From: Actinoplanes nipponensis
GTDB lineage: Bacteria > Actinomycetota > Actinomycetes > Mycobacteriales > Micromonosporaceae
Length of the DNA: 64,000 bases
NCBI RefSeq assembly: GCF_016862275.1
Contig: NZ_BOMQ01000018.1
Span: 62,001 to 126,000 of the forward strand
Direction: 5' to 3'
This document shows positions 40,917 through 52,025 of the stretch, piece by piece. Positions within the stretch are counted from its first letter, which is position 1; each line of letters starts with the position of its first letter. Below the pieces are notes generated by a model, which was given only the letters and a program-made list of their open reading frames with translations, ran no database searches and was not told the origin of the DNA. Made by a program: the position numbers and the translations under genes.

Positions 40917-41591
40917 ATGACAACTGGTACGCGCGGACTGCCGGCCCTCGGCGACGCGCTCGGCCCGGAGCCGTTGCGCGGGCGGGCGCTGTTCCGTGCG
41001 TGGTTCCCGGTGGTGACGGCGGCCGAGATGCTGGGCTTCGCCGTGCCGGCCCTGGTCGGTGCGCTGACCGCCGCGTCCCGGGCGTGGGTGTCCGTACCGG
41101 CGCTGTTGCTGGCCGGCGCGGTGGAGGGCGCGGTGCTGGGTGCCGGGCAGGCGGCCGTGCTGAGCCGGGCCGTGCCCGGATTGAGCCGCCGCCGCTGGGT
41201 GCTGGCCACCGCCGGCGGGGCCGTGGTGGCGTACGCGATCGGCCTGACCCCGTCGACGGCGGCGGACGCGATCTCCGGCTGGCCGCCGCTGCTGCTCGCG
41301 ACGCTCGGCGCCGGGCTTGGGCTGGCGCTGCTGGCCACCATCGGGGTGGCCCAGTGGTGGGTGTTGCGCCGGCACGTGCCGCACGCGTACCGGTGGATCG
41401 TGGCCACCGGGCTGGCCTGGCTGGCCGGACTGGCCGTGTTCCTCGGCTTCGCGATGCCGCTGTGGCAACCGGGTCAGCCGCTGGCCCTGGTGCTCGCGAT
41501 CGGCGTCGCGGGGGGACTGCTCATGGCCGCCGCGATGGCCGCGGTCACCGGGGCGGCCCTGCGGCGGCTACTCGCCGGCGCCGGCCGGTGA
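40917..41591 (+). CDS. Integral membrane protein
   Basis: A 224-residue protein with about six transmembrane helices (starting near WFPVVTAAEMLGFAVPALVGAL) and Ala/Gly/Leu-rich loops. No transport or enzyme motif is seen and I do not recognise the family. The start ATG 40917 has a GTGAGGG upstream. It is convergent with the AarF/UbiB kinase gene, 16 nt away. Confidence 0.7.
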   Translation: MTTGTRGLPALGDALGPEPLRGRALFRAWFPVVTAAEMLGFAVPALVGALTAASRAWVSVPALLLAGAVEGAVLGAGQAAVLSRAVPGLSRRRWVLATAGGAVVAYAIGLTPSTAADAISGWPPLLLATLGAGLGLALLATIGVAQWWVLRRHVPHAYRWIVATGLAWLAGLAVFLGFAMPLWQPGQPLALVLAIGVAGGLLMAAAMAAVTGAALRRLLAGAGR

Positions 41592-41607
41592 GCGGTGGGC
41601 GCGGCGG

Positions 41608-43572
41608 TCATCCGGCGCGGTCGTGGCGGAAGATGACCACCAGGACCCGCAGCACCAGGATCACCGCCACGATGAGCAGCGCGTAGCCCAGCACCGCGTA
41701 CAACTCGATCGACGGTGTCAGGCGCGGGCCGCCGGGCAGGCCCAGCAGCAGCACCGCCATCAGGCCCGACGCCGAGCCGATCACCGCGAGCAGCACCTGG
41801 TGCAGCAGGCCGGTGACGTAGCGGCGGTCGCCGTGGTCGGCCAGCAGCCGCACGTTGACCGACAGCCGCCCGTGCTCGGCCGCGGCCAGGGCGCGGTCCA
41901 CCCGGCGGGGGAGCCGGCGCAGCAGCGGGAGCAGGCTGATCAGCTCGTGTTCGGCGGTCCGGCGCAGCCGCTCGGGGGTCGCCGCCTCGGCCAGCCGCCG
42001 GCCGCCGGCCGCCCGGGCCTCGGCGATCAGGTCGAAGTCGGGGGCGATCAGGGTGAGCGTGCCCTCCAGCGTCGCGAACGCCCGGAACGCCGCGGCGACC
42101 TGGGGCGGGATCGCCAGCCGGTGGGCGATGACCAGCTTCAGCACGGCCGGGAAGGCGGCCAGCCCGGCCGTCGGGCCCGGCGCGGTGTAGCGCACCATCA
42201 GCGCGCCCAGGCCGCGTTCCAGCTCGCGCTCGTCGACCTCGGCCGGGCGGTCGACCAGCTCCAGCAGCGCGTCGGTGGCGGTCACCGAGTCGGAGCCGCC
42301 GAGCGCGGCCAGCAGCCGGCCGAGCGCGAGCCGGGTGGTGGCGTCCAGCCGGCCCACCGAGCCGAAGTCCAGCAGGCCCAGGTCGCCGGACGCGGTGAGC
42401 AGGATGTTGCCGGGGTGCAGGTCGACGTGGAACAGCCCGTACTGCAGCACCTGGCTCATCATGGCCTCGAGCAGCGTCGCGGCGATCTCCCGGCGCCGGC
42501 CGTCCGGCAGCGCGCCCAGCGCCGGCCCGGCGGCGCTGAGCGGCGTGCCGGTCAGCTTCTCCATCACCAGCAGCCGGGGGCCGCACAGCGGCGCGTGGGC
42601 GGCCGGCACCCGGATGCCGGCGGGCTGGGTCGTCGCCACCGCGGCGAGGTTCTCCAGCTCGATGCGGAAGTCGAGCTCCTCGCGCAGGGCGTCGGCGAAA
42701 CCCTGGGCCAGGTCGCGCAGGCCCAGGGCGGCGCCCCACCGGGTCCGGGCCTCGAGGGTACGGGCCAGCCGGTGCAGGATGTCCAGGTCGCGGTCGACCA
42801 CCTCGGCGATCCCGGGCCGCTGCACCTTGACCACCACCTCGGCGCCGTCGAGCAGGCGGGCCGCGTGCACCTGGGCGACCGAGGCGGCGGCCAGCGGCGC
42901 GGCCTCGACGTGCGCGAACACCTCCTCGACCGGGCGGCCCAGCTCGGCGCGCAGCACGGCCGTGATCTGCGCCCACGACACGGGCGCCGCCTGGTCCTGC
43001 AGCCGGGCCAGCTCCTCGGCGAACTCGCCGGGCAGCACGTCGCGGCGGGTGGACAGCTGCTGGCCCAGCTTGACGAAGGTCACCCCGCCGTCGTCCAGCG
43101 CCTGCCGCACCGACACCGCGAGCCGGCGCCGGGCCGCGACGGACTCCAGCCCGTCGTGGCGCTGCCCGCGCAGGAAGCGGCCGAGGCCGTGGCGTACGGC
43201 GATCCGGACGATCTGCCAGTAGCGCCGGGTCCGGGAGCGCTGGGCCCGCCAGCCCCGCCACAGCTCCAGCGGCCCGGGCAGCGAGCCGTCCGGGACGATG
43301 GCCTCCGCGACCACCAGCACGATCATCGAGAGCAGGCTGGCGCAGCACACCGCCAGCAGCATCAGCAGCAGGGCCGTGCCGGTGTCGGCCGGCTCGGGCC
43401 CGGCCAGCGCCAGCATGATCCGCCCGGCCACCCAGATCGCCAGCACCGCGGCCAGGCCGGTCCGGACCAGGCCGACGCGGACGCCGAGCAGCCGGCGGAT
43501 GACGGCGCCGAAGGCGAGCACCGTCACGATCATGATGGGCACCACCAGGACGTGGGCGACCGCGGTCGGCAC
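41608..43572 (-). CDS. AarF/UbiB (ABC1) family kinase-like membrane protein
   Basis: A 654-residue protein: three N-terminal transmembrane helices (about 5-95), then the ABC1/UbiB kinase-like domain with the signature KLGQQLSTR (KxGQ), the Ala-rich loop AAASVAQVHAA, VVVKVQRPG, HVDLHPGN (catalytic loop) and LLDFGSVG (metal-binding DFG), and two C-terminal transmembrane helices. In other organisms the family supports ubiquinone synthesis or lipid handling; actinobacteria make menaquinone, so the partner is unknown. GTG 43572 start, with a GGGAG site. Confidence 0.9.
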   Translation of the reverse strand: MPTAVAHVLVVPIMIVTVLAFGAVIRRLLGVRVGLVRTGLAAVLAIWVAGRIMLALAGPEPADTGTALLLMLLAVCCASLLSMIVLVVAEAIVPDGSLPGPLELWRGWRAQRSRTRRYWQIVRIAVRHGLGRFLRGQRHDGLESVAARRRLAVSVRQALDDGGVTFVKLGQQLSTRRDVLPGEFAEELARLQDQAAPVSWAQITAVLRAELGRPVEEVFAHVEAAPLAAASVAQVHAARLLDGAEVVVKVQRPGIAEVVDRDLDILHRLARTLEARTRWGAALGLRDLAQGFADALREELDFRIELENLAAVATTQPAGIRVPAAHAPLCGPRLLVMEKLTGTPLSAAGPALGALPDGRRREIAATLLEAMMSQVLQYGLFHVDLHPGNILLTASGDLGLLDFGSVGRLDATTRLALGRLLAALGGSDSVTATDALLELVDRPAEVDERELERGLGALMVRYTAPGPTAGLAAFPAVLKLVIAHRLAIPPQVAAAFRAFATLEGTLTLIAPDFDLIAEARAAGGRRLAEAATPERLRRTAEHELISLLPLLRRLPRRVDRALAAAEHGRLSVNVRLLADHGDRRYVTGLLHQVLLAVIGSASGLMAVLLLGLPGGPRLTPSIELYAVLGYALLIVAVILVLRVLVVIFRHDRAG

Positions 43573-43652
43573 GGGCGGCTCCCTTCTACAGTTGAGGTCA
43601 GCGAGCTTGCCAGAGATCGGCCGCCGTCGGTGTCCCCCCGGGCGCCGCCCGC

Positions 43653-44615
43653 TCAGGCCCGGCCGGGGGCCAGCGCGGCCGGCCGGGCGTCGTCCGGCGC
43701 GTCCAGCGGCGCCGTGCTCGCCGTCCGGACCGCCGCGATGCCGCCGAGGATCAGCCCGCCGCCGACGAACTGCAGCGGGGTGAGCCGCTCGTCCAGCAGC
43801 AGCCAGGCGAGCAGGGCCGCGGAGACCACCTCGAGCAGGCCGAGGAACGACGCCAGCCGCGAGCCCAGGACGGCCGAGGCGGCGATGCCGGTCGCGTAGG
43901 CCGCGGCCGTGCCGACGACCGCGACGATGAGCAGCGGCAACCACCAGGGCACGGCCCGGCCGAACAGGGACAGGTCGCCGAACGCCGCGGAGACCGGCAG
44001 CAGCCCGGTCGCGCCGGCCAGCGCCAGGACCCCGCCGGCCAGCAGCAGGCCGGCGCCGGCCAGGGCGACCGGGGGCAGGCCGTCGGCCGGGCGGGCGGCG
44101 ATCACGAAGTACGCCGCGCAGCCGACCGCGGCGCAGAAGGCGATCACCAGTCCCAGCGGGTCCACGGCGCGTACCGCGCCGGGCCCGATGACCAGCACCA
44201 GGCCGCCGACCGCGAGCACCGAGCCGAGCAGCACGGCCGGTCGCGGTACGCGGCGGGTGACCGCCCAGGCGTACGCGACCAGCAGCAGCGGCGCGAGGTA
44301 CTCGATCAGCAGCGCGGTGGCCACCGGGATGCGCTGGATGGCGGCGAAGTAGGCGACCTGGGTGAACGCCACGCCGACCAGGCCCATGCCGAGCACCCGC
44401 CGCCGGGCCCGCCACAGGGCCGCCCAGCGTCCCCGCAACGACAGGAGCACGAACGGCAGCAGGACCAGGCCCGCGGTCAGCGCGCGGGCGGTGACGGCGG
44501 TGACCGGTGACCAGCCCGCCTCCAGCAGCGGCTTGATGAAGGCGCCGGAGGTGCTGAAGGCGACGGCGGAGATCAGCGCCGCGAGCAGGCCCGCGGACAT
44601 CGACGACGACTTCAT
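43653..44615 (-). CDS. EamA/DMT-family exporter
   Basis: A 320-residue transporter of the drug/metabolite superfamily with ten predicted transmembrane helices in two EamA repeats (about 10-145 and 155-300). Family features include SAVAFSTSGAFIKPLLEAGW at the N-terminus and LLEVVSAALLAWLLLDERLT in the second repeat. It probably exports amino acids or small metabolites. It is divergent from the CorA gene, with an imperfect inverted repeat (GTCAGGAGT-N12-ACCCCTGAC, 44682-44711) in the gap between them. Confidence 0.88.
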   Translation of the reverse strand: MKSSSMSAGLLAALISAVAFSTSGAFIKPLLEAGWSPVTAVTARALTAGLVLLPFVLLSLRGRWAALWRARRRVLGMGLVGVAFTQVAYFAAIQRIPVATALLIEYLAPLLLVAYAWAVTRRVPRPAVLLGSVLAVGGLVLVIGPGAVRAVDPLGLVIAFCAAVGCAAYFVIAARPADGLPPVALAGAGLLLAGGVLALAGATGLLPVSAAFGDLSLFGRAVPWWLPLLIVAVVGTAAAYATGIAASAVLGSRLASFLGLLEVVSAALLAWLLLDERLTPLQFVGGGLILGGIAAVRTASTAPLDAPDDARPAALAPGRA

Positions 44616-44681
44616 GCTGCTCCTCGGGCGGCCCGGTCATGAGCCAAAGAGTTCGACGAGCCTGACGCTAGGATCGGGTCG

Positions 44682-44711
44682 GTCAGGAGTCAAATCGCTT
44701 TCACCCCTGAC
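44682..44711. promoter_or_regulatory. Inverted repeat between EamA and CorA genes
   Basis: GTCAGGAGT and ACCCCTGAC form a 9-bp inverted repeat with one mismatch and a 12-nt spacer in the 151-bp divergent gap. It may be an operator or a 5'-leader hairpin for the EamA mRNA. Confidence 0.3.
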
Positions 44712-44766
44712 AGGGCGGGGACGTCGCCGGTTACGCCGGGGGCGGTCCCGGGCATAGTGATCCGTT

Positions 44767-45774
44767 GTGACGGACACCCCAGCGCCGAACTGCTCCACCA
44801 TCACCCGGCTGTACGAGGCCGGCAAGGTCGTGGCCGAGGGCTTCGACCCGCACGAGATCGGCGACCAGCTCGCCGAGCACCCCGACGCGGTGCTGTGGCT
44901 GGACCTCTTCGACCCCGACGAGAACGACCTGCGGATCGTCGCCGACGAGTTCGGGCTGCACCCGCTGGCCGTCGAGGACGCGGTGCACGACCTCCAGCGG
45001 CCCAAGCTCGACCGCTACCCCGGACACCTGTTCATGAACGTCTACGAGGTGCACGTCGAGGCCGGCGCCCCGCAGCCGGCGATGCGCCAGACCGAGATCA
45101 GCGCGTTCATCACCGAGCGGGCGCTGATCACCGTGCGCAAGTCGCCCAGCGACGTGAGCCGCCTCATCCGGCGCTGGGACGCCGACGCCGAGCTGGCGCC
45201 GGCCGGCGGCGTGGGGTTCCTCGTCTACGGGCTGCTCGACGTCGTCGTGGACGGCCAGTTCGCCGCCGCCCGCCGGCTCGACGAGGCCATGGACCGGACC
45301 GAGGACGACATGCTGGAGGAGGGCGGCGCGCCGCGCAGCGTCCGGCTGTACGGCTTCGGCCTGCGCAAGACGCTGGCGGCGCTGCGCCGGCCGGTCGCGC
45401 CGATGGCCGGGCTCATCGCCGATGTCATGCACTCCGACAGCCGGCTGGTCGACGAGCGCCTGGCGCCGTACTACCGCGATGTCGACGACCACGCCCGGCG
45501 GGCCACCGAGACCATCGACAGCGCCCGCGACCGGATCAACCACCTGCTCGAGGCCGATCTCAACGAGCAGAGCACCGCGCTCAACGACGTCACCCGCAAG
45601 CTCGCCGCCTGGGCCGCGATCATCGCCGTGCCGACCGCGCTCACCGGCTTCTTCGGACAGAACGTGCCGTACTGGGGATACGGCAAGTTCTGGGGCTTCC
45701 TGGTCAGCCTGGCCCTGATCGTCGGCACGGCCACCGGGCTCTACCTCTACCTCAAGCGCCGCGGGTGGCTGTGA
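44767..45774 (+). CDS. CorA-like divalent metal transporter with GQN signature
   Basis: A 335-residue CorA-superfamily protein: a large cytosolic alpha/beta funnel domain (about 1-265, ISAFITERALITVRKS), then two C-terminal transmembrane helices with the pore entrance. The defining GMN signature is replaced by GQN (297-299, FFGQNVPYWG). GMN is essential in tested Mg2+ channels, though many actinobacterial homologues also carry GQN, so selectivity may differ (Mg2+, Co2+, Zn2+). The start is GTG 44767, with CATAGT about 10 nt upstream. Confidence 0.88.
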   Translation: MTDTPAPNCSTITRLYEAGKVVAEGFDPHEIGDQLAEHPDAVLWLDLFDPDENDLRIVADEFGLHPLAVEDAVHDLQRPKLDRYPGHLFMNVYEVHVEAGAPQPAMRQTEISAFITERALITVRKSPSDVSRLIRRWDADAELAPAGGVGFLVYGLLDVVVDGQFAAARRLDEAMDRTEDDMLEEGGAPRSVRLYGFGLRKTLAALRRPVAPMAGLIADVMHSDSRLVDERLAPYYRDVDDHARRATETIDSARDRINHLLEADLNEQSTALNDVTRKLAAWAAIIAVPTALTGFFGQNVPYWGYGKFWGFLVSLALIVGTATGLYLYLKRRGWL

Positions 45775-45866
45775 CGTCCGCGGAGATCCGCTCGTCCGAG
45801 GTACCTCCGCGCGCGGCGCGCAGGTCGGCCGAGGGGCGCCGCCGCGCAGCGCCTAGGGTGGTGCCC

Positions 45867-46805
45867 GTGCGTGACATCGCGGTGTTCACCGGGAGTGCCC
45901 ACCCGGAGCTGGCAGCCGAGATCTGTGATCACCTGGGCGTGCCGTTGCTTCCCACCCGGACCTCCCGCTTCGCCAACGACTGCATAGAGGTGCAGCTGCA
46001 GGGCAACTGCCGGGAACGGGACGTCTTCCTGATCCAGCCCCTGGTGCCGCCCGTGCAGGAGAACCTGGTCGAGCTGCTGTTCATGCTCGACGCCGCGCGC
46101 GGGGCCTCGGCCGGGCGCATCACGGTGGTGCTGCCGCACTACGCGTACGCCCGCAGCGACAAGAAGGACGCGCCGCGCATCTCGATCGGCGGCCGGCTGG
46201 TCGCGGACCTGTTGCAGACGGCCGGCGCGCACCGCATCCTGGCCATGACCCTGCACTCCCCGCAGGTGCACGGCTTCTTCAGCGTGCCCGTGGACCACCT
46301 GCACGCCCTGCGCGAGCTCGCCCACCACTTCCGCGGCTACGACCTGAGCAACGCCGTCGTGGTCTCCCCGGACCTGGGCAACGCCAAGGAGGCCGCGGCG
46401 TTCGCCCGGCTGCTCGGCATCGAGGTGGCGGCCGGCGCCAAGCAGCGCTTCGCCGACGACAAGGTGGTGATCAGCTCGGTGATCGGGGAGGTGGCCGACC
46501 GGGACGTGATCGTCCTGGACGACGAGATCGCCAAGGGCAGCACCGTCTTCGAGCTGCTGGCCCGGCTGCGCGAGCGGCACGTCCGCAGCGTCCGGGTGGC
46601 CTGCACGCACGGGCTGTTCTCCGCGGACGCGGTGGCCCGGCTGTCCGCCGAGAAGGACATCGAGGAGATCGTCTGCACCAACACTGTGCCGATCCCGGCG
46701 CACCAGCACACCGACAAGCTGACCGTGCTCTCCGTGGCGCCCGCGCTGGCCGAGGCGATGCGCCGGATCCACAACGGCGAGTCGGTCAGCGCGCTGTTCG
46801 CATGA
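45867..46805 (+). CDS. Divergent ribose-phosphate diphosphokinase (PRPP synthetase)
   Basis: A 312-residue enzyme that makes PRPP from ribose 5-phosphate and ATP. Family features include the ATP-binding region RITVVLPHYAYARSDKKDAPRISIGG and the RFAND/Q-x-N start region. The PRPP loop reads VLDDEIAKGST rather than the VVDDMIDTGGT of standard Prs, so it belongs to a divergent paralogous group and its kinetics are uncertain. A TAGGGT -10-like sequence sits 7 nt before GTG 45867; GTG 45861 is an alternative start. It overlaps the GH105-like gene by 4 nt (ATGA), an unusual pairing. Confidence 0.87.
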   Translation: MRDIAVFTGSAHPELAAEICDHLGVPLLPTRTSRFANDCIEVQLQGNCRERDVFLIQPLVPPVQENLVELLFMLDAARGASAGRITVVLPHYAYARSDKKDAPRISIGGRLVADLLQTAGAHRILAMTLHSPQVHGFFSVPVDHLHALRELAHHFRGYDLSNAVVVSPDLGNAKEAAAFARLLGIEVAAGAKQRFADDKVVISSVIGEVADRDVIVLDDEIAKGSTVFELLARLRERHVRSVRVACTHGLFSADAVARLSAEKDIEEIVCTNTVPIPAHQHTDKLTVLSVAPALAEAMRRIHNGESVSALFA

Positions 46806-47722
46806 GCCGCGTCCTCGACGCGCTGCTGGCGATGCAACGGCAGTCGTGGGAGCAGGGCGTCGCCGCGCAGGCCGCGCTGGACCTGGGGCGCGACGACCTG
46901 GCTCGGCTGCTGGCCGAGGCGGCGGTGGTCCGGCAGGCGGCGGACGGCCGGCTGGGGGACGTGGACGAGCCGGGCGCGGTCAACGGGGCGGCCTGCGGGG
47001 AGGCGGTGCTGGCCGCTCACCGCCGTACCGGGGACGAGGTCTTCGCCGCCGCGGCCCGGCGGCAGCTCGCCTGGCTCGAGACCGGCGCGCCCCGGGCCGC
47101 CGACGGCACGCTGTTCCACATGATCGGCGCGCGCGAGATGTGGGCCGACACGGTCTACATGGTGCTGCCGTTCCTGGCCCTGTCGGGCCGGGGCGACCTG
47201 GCCCACCGGCAGCTGGAGGGGCACCGGCGGCGGCTGTGCCGCGACGGGCTGTACGCGGCGATCTGGTCGGAGGAGACGGGCACGCTGCGCCGCGCGGACC
47301 ATTGGGGCGGCGGCAACGGCTGGGTGGTGGCCGGGATCGCGCGGACGCTGCGGCTGGTGCCGGAGCTGCCGTGGCGGGCCGGGTGGGCCGCGCACGCCCG
47401 GGAGGTGCTGGACGCCTGCCTGGCCCTGCGCCGGCCCGACGGGCTGTTCCACGACGTGCTGGACGACCCGGGCACGTTCCGGGAGACCAACGCCGCGCAG
47501 ATGTTCTCCTACGCGGCCGCGGTCGGCGCGGCCGACGGCTGGCTGCCCGGCACCTACGCCGAGGTGGGCCGGGACCTGCTGGCCGCGGCGACCCGGGAGG
47601 TCGACGGGCACGGCCTGGTCCGCGGCGCCTGCGGCTCGCCCACCTTCGACCGCCCGGGCACCTCCGCGGAGGCGCAGGCCTTCCACCTGCTCGCCGCCCG
47701 GGCCCAGCCCGGGGGAGGCTGA
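46802..47722 (+). CDS. GH88/GH105-like unsaturated glycuronyl hydrolase
   Basis: A 306-residue (alpha/alpha)6-barrel enzyme similar to YteR (GH105), which removes the unsaturated uronic acid left by pectin or rhamnogalacturonan lyases. Features: FHMIGAREMWADTVYM (the catalytic Asp lies in this region of the family), DHWGGGNGWVVAG and FHDVLDDPGTFRETNAAQMFSYA. It has no signal peptide, so it acts in the cytosol on imported oligosaccharides, which suits the secreted pectate lyase at 32123. Its ATG overlaps the PRPP synthetase stop. Confidence 0.85.
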   Translation: MSRVLDALLAMQRQSWEQGVAAQAALDLGRDDLARLLAEAAVVRQAADGRLGDVDEPGAVNGAACGEAVLAAHRRTGDEVFAAAARRQLAWLETGAPRAADGTLFHMIGAREMWADTVYMVLPFLALSGRGDLAHRQLEGHRRRLCRDGLYAAIWSEETGTLRRADHWGGGNGWVVAGIARTLRLVPELPWRAGWAAHAREVLDACLALRRPDGLFHDVLDDPGTFRETNAAQMFSYAAAVGAADGWLPGTYAEVGRDLLAAATREVDGHGLVRGACGSPTFDRPGTSAEAQAFHLLAARAQPGGG

Positions 47723-47923
47723 GTGCGCGCCGCGGGCCTCCTGGTGCTGGGCCTGGGCCTCGGCCTGGCCGCCGGCTACCTGGCCGGCGACCGGTGGGGC
47801 TCACCCGCCGTGGTCTGGCTCGGCGTGGGCCTGATCGTGCTGGCGTCGGTCCTGCTGGGCGTGAGCCGCGGTGGACCGGCCCGCCGGCCGCCCGGCCGGC
47901 GGCCGGCTCAGCCCCCGGACTGA
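47723..47923 (+). CDS. Small two-helix membrane protein (66 aa)
   Basis: It begins with GTG 47723 immediately after the TGA of the GH105-like gene (TGAGTG), so it is probably translated by re-initiation. Two hydrophobic helices (GLLVLGLGLGLAAGYLAG and AVVWLGVGLIVLASVLLG) are followed by an Arg/Pro-rich cytosolic tail. No function is known. Its 3' end overlaps the convergent histidine kinase gene by 16 nt. Confidence 0.6.
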   Translation: MRAAGLLVLGLGLGLAAGYLAGDRWGSPAVVWLGVGLIVLASVLLGVSRGGPARRPPGRRPAQPPD

Positions 47924-49983
47924 GGCACCGGCTGCGGGCCGCAGAGCGAGCGGATCGCGCCGAGCAGCGTCGAGCGGGTGAACGGCTTCTCCACCAGCAT
48001 GCTGTTGGCGTCCAGGTGCAGCTGCGGGCCCAGCGAGGCCGCGGTGTACCCGGACATGTAGAGCACCGGCAGGTCCGGGTGGTGGGTGCGCAGCGCCGCG
48101 GCCAGCTCCGGCCCGGTCATCGCCGGCATCACCACGTCGGTGATCAGCAGGTCGGGCTGGGCGCCCGCGGCCACCTGGGTGACCGCCATGAGCGCGTCGG
48201 TGGCCACGGTGATCTCGTAGCCGGCCGGGGCGATCAGCCGCTGCACGAGCTGGGCCACCTCCGGCTGGTCCTCGACGATCAGCACCCGGCCGATGATCGA
48301 CGGGGTGCTCTGCCGGTCCACCGCCGGGGTGGTCCGCTCCTCGGCCGCGGGCAGGTACAGGTGCACGGTCGTGCCCATCCGCGGCTGCGACTCCAGCGTG
48401 ATGTGCCCGCCGATGCCCTGCACGACGCCGGCGGCGGTGGCCAGCCCCAGCCCGGCCGCGGTCGGCCGGGTGGTGAAGAACGGCTCCAGCGCGCGGCGGC
48501 GGGTCTCGTCGCTCATGCCGGTGCCGGTGTCCTGGATGACCATGTGCACCAGCCGGCCGGTCGGCGCCCCCTCGGCGAGCTGGCCCGGCTCGATGACCTC
48601 GTTGGTCGCCGCCACCCGCAGCATGCCGCCGTGCAGCATCGCGTCGCGGGCGTTGGCCGCCAGGTTGACCAGCGCCTGCTCCAGCGGGCCGCGCTCGGCG
48701 CGCACCGGCCAGACGTCCGGCCCGAACGCCAGGTCCAGCCCGATCCGCTCGCCGAGCGTGCGGCTGAACAGGCTCTGCACGTCGGTGAGCAGGTCCGGGA
48801 TCGGGATGACCTCCGGCCGGTTGCCCTCGGTACGCCCGAACGCGAGCAGCTGGTGGGTCAGCGTGCGCCCGGTGCTGACCGCGTCCATGATGTCCTTGGC
48901 CATCTGGTGCTGCGGCGAGCCCTCGGCCGTGGTCGTCGCGATCATGTCGGCCGAGCCCTGCACGACCGTCATCAGGTTGTTGAAGTCGTGCGAGATGCCG
49001 CCGATGAGCTGGCTCATGCTGTCCAGCCGGCGCAGGTGGTCGAGCTGGCGCTTGAGCCCGCGGGCGTCGATGTGGTCGGTGGTGTCGGTGATCATGCACA
49101 GTACGCCGAGGTGCTGGGCGTGCTCGTCGACCAGCGGCATCATGCTCATCCGGACGCTGCGCTGCGAGCCGTCGGCGCGCATCAGCCGGGCGCCGCCGAC
49201 CGTGGAGCGCCCGGCCCGGCACTCGGTCAGGCGGCGCATCAGCTCGTTCTGGCCCTGCTCGTCCAGGAAGCCGCGCAGCGACACCCCGACCAGCTGGTCG
49301 CGGGGCAGGCCGAGGACGACGCCGATCGGCTCGTTGGCGTACGTGGCCACGCCGTCGGTGTCCAGCTGGAGCACGCCCTCGGGGATGGTCTCCAGCACCC
49401 GGCGGTAGCGTTCCTCGCTGGCCCGCAGCCGCTCGATGGCCCGGGCCGAGGACAGCGCGAGCGACAGCTCACCGGCGATGTCGCGGGCCAGCTCGACGTC
49501 GGTCTCGGTGTAGACGGCGCCGGGGGTGGCCCGTACCAGCACCAGGTAGCCGGCATACGTGTTGTCCACGATCACCGGGCACAGCACGGCCGCGTGCACG
49601 ACCGGCGGGTGGCCGCCCGGGTCGACGTACGCCTGGTGCCGCGGCCGGGGCAGCTCGGTGAGCGGCTCGGCGCCCTCGCCGGCCAGCACCACCGGGCGGC
49701 GGCTGGCGGCCAGGCCGGTGGAGAAGTCGTCGTCGGGCAGCTCGCCCTCGCGGTCGAGCAGTCGGGCGTACGGGCCGCGCAGCTCGTCGTCCGGGTGGTG
49801 GAAGGTCAGCGCGTCGTACCGGCCGTCGTCGCGCAGCAGTTGGATCCCGGCGCCGTCGCCGAGCATGTCCGCGGCGGCCTGAGCGGCGGTGGCGCAGACC
49901 GTCGCCGCATCCTGGGCTGCGCGGCTGAGCGCCAGGGCCAGGTCGGCCAGCGCGTATCGGAGGGGATAAGCCATGACACCCAT
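47908..49983 (-). CDS. Hybrid histidine kinase: GAF-PAS-HK-receiver
   Basis: A 691-residue cytosolic two-component protein. The order is a GAF-like domain (about 15-185), a PAS domain (about 195-320, RRVLETIPEGVLQLDTDGVATYANEP), HisKA with SHDFNNLMTVVQGSADM (phospho-His), HATPase (LVNLAANARDAM, DTGTGMSD, GLGLATAAGVV) and a C-terminal receiver with phospho-Asp in LLITDVVMPAMTG. No transmembrane segment is seen, so it senses inside the cell. ATG 49983 is used; TTG 50001 and ATG 49974 are alternatives. No separate response regulator is adjacent. Confidence 0.9.
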   Translation of the reverse strand: MGVMAYPLRYALADLALALSRAAQDAATVCATAAQAAADMLGDGAGIQLLRDDGRYDALTFHHPDDELRGPYARLLDREGELPDDDFSTGLAASRRPVVLAGEGAEPLTELPRPRHQAYVDPGGHPPVVHAAVLCPVIVDNTYAGYLVLVRATPGAVYTETDVELARDIAGELSLALSSARAIERLRASEERYRRVLETIPEGVLQLDTDGVATYANEPIGVVLGLPRDQLVGVSLRGFLDEQGQNELMRRLTECRAGRSTVGGARLMRADGSQRSVRMSMMPLVDEHAQHLGVLCMITDTTDHIDARGLKRQLDHLRRLDSMSQLIGGISHDFNNLMTVVQGSADMIATTTAEGSPQHQMAKDIMDAVSTGRTLTHQLLAFGRTEGNRPEVIPIPDLLTDVQSLFSRTLGERIGLDLAFGPDVWPVRAERGPLEQALVNLAANARDAMLHGGMLRVAATNEVIEPGQLAEGAPTGRLVHMVIQDTGTGMSDETRRRALEPFFTTRPTAAGLGLATAAGVVQGIGGHITLESQPRMGTTVHLYLPAAEERTTPAVDRQSTPSIIGRVLIVEDQPEVAQLVQRLIAPAGYEITVATDALMAVTQVAAGAQPDLLITDVVMPAMTGPELAAALRTHHPDLPVLYMSGYTAASLGPQLHLDANSMLVEKPFTRSTLLGAIRSLCGPQPVPQSGG

Positions 49984-50290
49984 GTCGTTCACTATCTGCA
50001 ATCGCGCGCGCAGCCGTGGGCGTTTCCCGGCAAAGCAACCATCCGGCCGAGGATGTTCCCTTCCGTCCCAGGAGTCCGGCCCGGCTCACCGCGGGTCGAA
50101 CGACGACGCGCGGCGATGGTGACGGGCGGCGCGGCACAACGTCGTGGGGTGCGAACTCCGACGCCTGCATTTGCCTTTTGATCCGGACAAAAAGCATCAT
50201 TCCGCTCGGTTCGACGAAGGCTGGCCGAGCACCCTTTGCGGTTGATGTGCGGGACGGCAGCACCGCAGCGGCGGAAGGACACGACCACAG

Positions 50291-52006
<1,716 letters not shown>

Positions 52007-52025
52007 GCGGTATCGTCCCGGGCTC

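Noticed and set aside
50020..50070. c-di-GMP (GEMM) riboswitch upstream of the Ser/Thr kinase
   Set aside because: GCAAAGC and GGCC are present in the right order by chance, but the paired P1/P2 stems and the GGGACGCAAAGCC context of the class I switch are missing.
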